64,000 nucleotides of DNA from Acanthacorydalis orientalis (taxonomy: Eukaryota; Arthropoda; Insecta; Megaloptera; Corydalidae), in contig CM068313.1 of NCBI GenBank assembly GCA_034766995.1, forward strand, positions 13,595,512-13,659,511. Reading direction: 5' to 3'. Position 1 is the first letter of the stretch. Each line of letters opens with the position of its first letter. Under the pieces are notes generated by a model that saw nothing but the letters and a program-made list of their open reading frames with translations, was not told the origin of the DNA and did not search any database. Positions 61,901-64,000 of the stretch are shown piece after piece. The translations under genes were made by a program, and so were the position numbers.

Positions 61901-64000
61901 AGATTGTAGTGGTTGTCAATAGGGGCGGAACTGCTCTCCAGAGAACGATTTAAAAATCTTAGCAAGCGTTTCATCTATTTTTTGATTTAGAAGGGCGTTA
62001 CTGTTCGATAAGCTTTATTTTTTATCTAATCGACTCTATTGCCATCAAGTAAATATTATTCTAATGATATAGTGACTAATTTACATTTTAATAAATTTAC
62101 AACTGAATATAAGCAAAGCCAAATCATTTGAAGCTTCAAACTGTCTTTCAATTTATTTATCTAAAAATATATACTCGATGAAAATATTTATTTATAGTAA
62201 TCATTTTGATCAAAATATATAGAAGTTCTAGTTATATAAATTAATACAAAATATTCTTCTTTGCTACGAAGGGAAATCTATGGATTTTTTCAAAACATGT
62301 ACATGAATTAAAACGATAGTAAATCATCACAGGCGAAATTAACTTCAAGTGAAAAATATCTGTTATATAAAGAGTGTGTTAATCTCCCTTGGGTTAATAT
62401 TCATTGATCTTATCTACATTAAATGAATAGAAAATAAATATTCGTGTATAAAGTCATAAAACACTGATAAACTACTTACCCTTCTATCAAGCTCCGTGAC
62501 CGGTGCTACACGTTCTTCGACAGGACTCGTTACTGGTGGATTCAGATCAACCGTACGAGTATCGATATCCATTTCGAGATCATCTCCACTTCCTCTTGAC
62601 CAGTCATCTTCAGTCGTATCTGAAGGTACTCCATCACTAGCTCCACTTGGAACAACAGCCGTTAGAGAACTATGATTGTGTTCAACGACCGGTTTTTCAG
62701 TCGATAATAGAACAATACCACAACCGTGATCTTCAGTCCATCGATTGATATTTGCTGAGATTGCAGAAGTCGATCTAAAGATACCCAAAATCTTGTTAAG
62801 AATAAAATTATAGAAAACTGTCTCTATTAATAAACGTTTAATTGATTTTAAAATATTCCCCATTGGCACCGAATAAAAAACAATCATACAATGATGAAAA
62901 TATTTTAAAACTGACAATGTTTTAATCCGTTTTGTTGGTAAATATAATTTGTTATCTTACAGATAATATCCCTTTTGGTCGATAAAGGATTTATTTGTCA
63001 TTATATGATGCATAATAATTAAATCTAAATCCGTGTATTTAGAATGTATTAAAAAACATAAATACTTGAATGGTAATTTTTTTTCAAAATACTAGAAAAA
63101 GAAACAATGAATGATTGTTAAGAAAAGAACACCGAAAGAGGCAGTGTTAATTAATATATTATTCTAAAAATGACTTTTTACAACGTAAGATAAGTCGAAA
63201 ATTAGAAAATATAAAACATTTTATGACATAAAAAGTCAATTATATACATAACTCGATTTATATAACTTAGAAATGATTTAGTGTATTTTTAAAAAATCAA
63301 ATGTATTTTCTTATTAAAATAAAAATATTAGAATGTTTCAAAAATCGATATTTATAAAATAAAATACATGAAAGTATTTATGGTTGGTTGCTTCTGCTTG
63401 TAACAGTATTTAATGTTTACTTTACATATAAAAATACACCGCTTAGCACTGAGGATAATATATCGGGGCATTTACGAAGGGTGAAATATGAAGGGAAACG
63501 CACCCTCTATTACCATTTGGCAACATAGATCATCACTGCCCTCAATATGAAAAGAAGTAATTATTTCCTGTGACAGTATGAGAACTACATTTCACACAAG
63601 TGGAAATTTTAAGATATGAGAAAACTCAGAATGGTATTTAAAAAAAAATAGAAAAAAGTACTTACTTGCTTTGTCTCATTTTATTTTCACACGAATTCCT
63701 CGGTGTTTCCAATTGAGCTGCTTGGAATTGCCACGATAAGAGCGAACTGTGTGACAGACCTGAATCCTGCGATTCTTCTTCGGCTATTTCTTTTTCAAAC
63801 TGTACAAGACCTGGCGGTTCGACATCGTAACGTGTTGCAAGTCGTGCGACTTCCAGCAGACATAGAACAACGTTACGTGGTTGCCCGTGCATTACTGAAA
63901 TTCAAACGGTATTGAATGATAAATTATCGGTCGTTGATTTTAAAATTCGTACCTAAATCATCACTCTCGAATAATAAATTCTCATGGACGCCGAGTTTTC
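58986..64000 (-). CDS. pigs: GAS2-like protein, pickled eggs (3' part, partial)
   Basis: Minus-strand exons: 63953-64000 (cut by the window edge), 63666-63894, 62480-62774, 60710-60835 and 59082-59168, the last reading on to a stop at 58986. All join in frame with GT-AG introns, giving about 292 residues. The first part is the end of a calponin-homology (actin-binding) domain: [20 protein letters not shown], then [16 protein letters not shown] and [12 protein letters not shown]. An acidic Ser/Thr-rich linker follows. Exons 4-5 form the GAS2 (GAR) microtubule-binding domain: [32 protein letters not shown], then [17 protein letters not shown] and HDPCQ. This order defines GAS2 family proteins, which link actin to microtubules. 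A CAG|GTGAGG donor at 59081 may lead to further unseen exons, as Pigs proteins are longer. Confidence 0.92.
59400..59885 (+). pseudogene. Heavily decayed mariner-type transposase in a pigs intron
   Basis: Multiple stops and frameshifts, but short pieces keep the transposase order: [12 protein letters not shown], a KINKL-like helix region, TSDET in the place of the first catalytic Asp motif (family consensus close to TGDES/T), and [14 protein letters not shown] in the place of the conserved basic stretch. It belongs to a different mariner lineage from the relic at 41160. It lies antisense within the 59169-60709 intron of pigs. No inverted repeats were found. Confidence 0.6.
60000..60240. other. 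GC-richer intronic island with 18-bp inverted repeat
   Basis: CTCCCTGTCGTACCGTAA at 60024-60041 pairs with TTGCGGTGCGACAGGGAG at 60202-60219 (two changes, both compatible with G-T pairing in RNA on one strand). A third related piece, GTTGCGGTACGAAAGAG, sits near 60057. An inner AACACC/GGTGTT pair lies near 60092-60118. No exon is supported. It may be a conserved structured intronic element. Confidence 0.4.
61099..61646 (-). mobile_element. Internally deleted mariner element with both inverted repeats
   Basis: Ends TTAGGTTGGTAGAAAAATAA (61099 onward) and, reversed, TAAGGTTGGCAAGAAAATAA (from 61646) are 29-bp inverted repeats with about six mismatches, flanked by TA on both sides. That matches mariner target duplication. 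Inside, on the minus strand, lies the transposase DNA-binding half: [40 protein letters not shown] and [20 protein letters not shown]. The frame before it is shifted and stopped, and the whole DD34D catalytic half is missing. The 548-bp copy lies in the 60836-62479 pigs intron, on the same strand as pigs. It could move only with transposase supplied from elsewhere. Confidence 0.9.
61154..61369 (-). pseudogene. Mariner transposase fragment (helix-turn-helix part)
   Basis: A frame of 71 codons inside the deleted element, from [19 protein letters not shown] to a stop after HPTVLVHLN. It covers the second helix-turn-helix and linker only. The upstream portion up to about 61475 encodes [10 protein letters not shown] and ETARKLND in broken frames, so even the N-terminus is not intact. 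No catalytic residues remain. Confidence 0.85.
62920..63660. other. pigs intron (62775-63665), no further features
   Basis: AT-rich sequence between two pigs exons. No repeat or other exon is recognised. A slightly GC-richer patch lies at 63430-63560. Confidence 0.5.

Overview
The window looks like AT-rich nuclear DNA from an insect. Three conserved animal genes are present with insect-type exon structure (GT-AG introns, many of 58-90 bp), and there are mariner-class transposons. A hymenopteran (ant, bee or wasp relative) is my best guess from the mariner types, but I cannot prove it from the sequence.

Layout. Positions 1 to about 46,257 appear to be the start of one giant intron on the minus strand. 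It follows a single recognisable coding exon (46,258-46,416, minus) that encodes the N-terminus of neurobeachin (Drosophila rugose). No further neurobeachin exon is visible in the window. The intron holds about 28 long (TA)n microsatellites, many copies of a palindromic MITE-like repeat, a decayed mariner transposase at about 41.2-42.05 kb, a roughly 10-bp minisatellite, and a dozen GC-richer islands that look like conserved non-coding DNA. About 570 bp upstream, in head-to-head orientation, lies a complete seven-exon septin gene of the SEPT6/Sep2 type (46,989-49,385, plus; 420 aa predicted). After it comes a gene-free stretch of about 9.5 kb with three palindromic repeats and one hAT-like MITE. 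The 3' part of a GAS2-like gene (pickled eggs, pigs) runs from the right edge of the window to 58,986 on the minus strand, convergent with the septin. Two of its introns carry mariner remains; one is a 548-bp internally deleted element with both inverted repeats still present.

How the genes relate. Neurobeachin is a BEACH/PH-domain scaffold of membrane traffic and synapse function, septin is a filament-forming GTP-binding protein, and pigs is an actin-microtubule linker. No shared pathway is implied; the only direct link is the divergent promoter region shared by rugose and the septin.

Most unusual content. A family of roughly 320-380 bp elements, each a near-complete palindrome, occurs at least 16 times across both the rugose intron and the intergenic region, in full, half-arm and centre-deleted forms. 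I do not recognise it as a named family, and it is the best candidate here for something undescribed.
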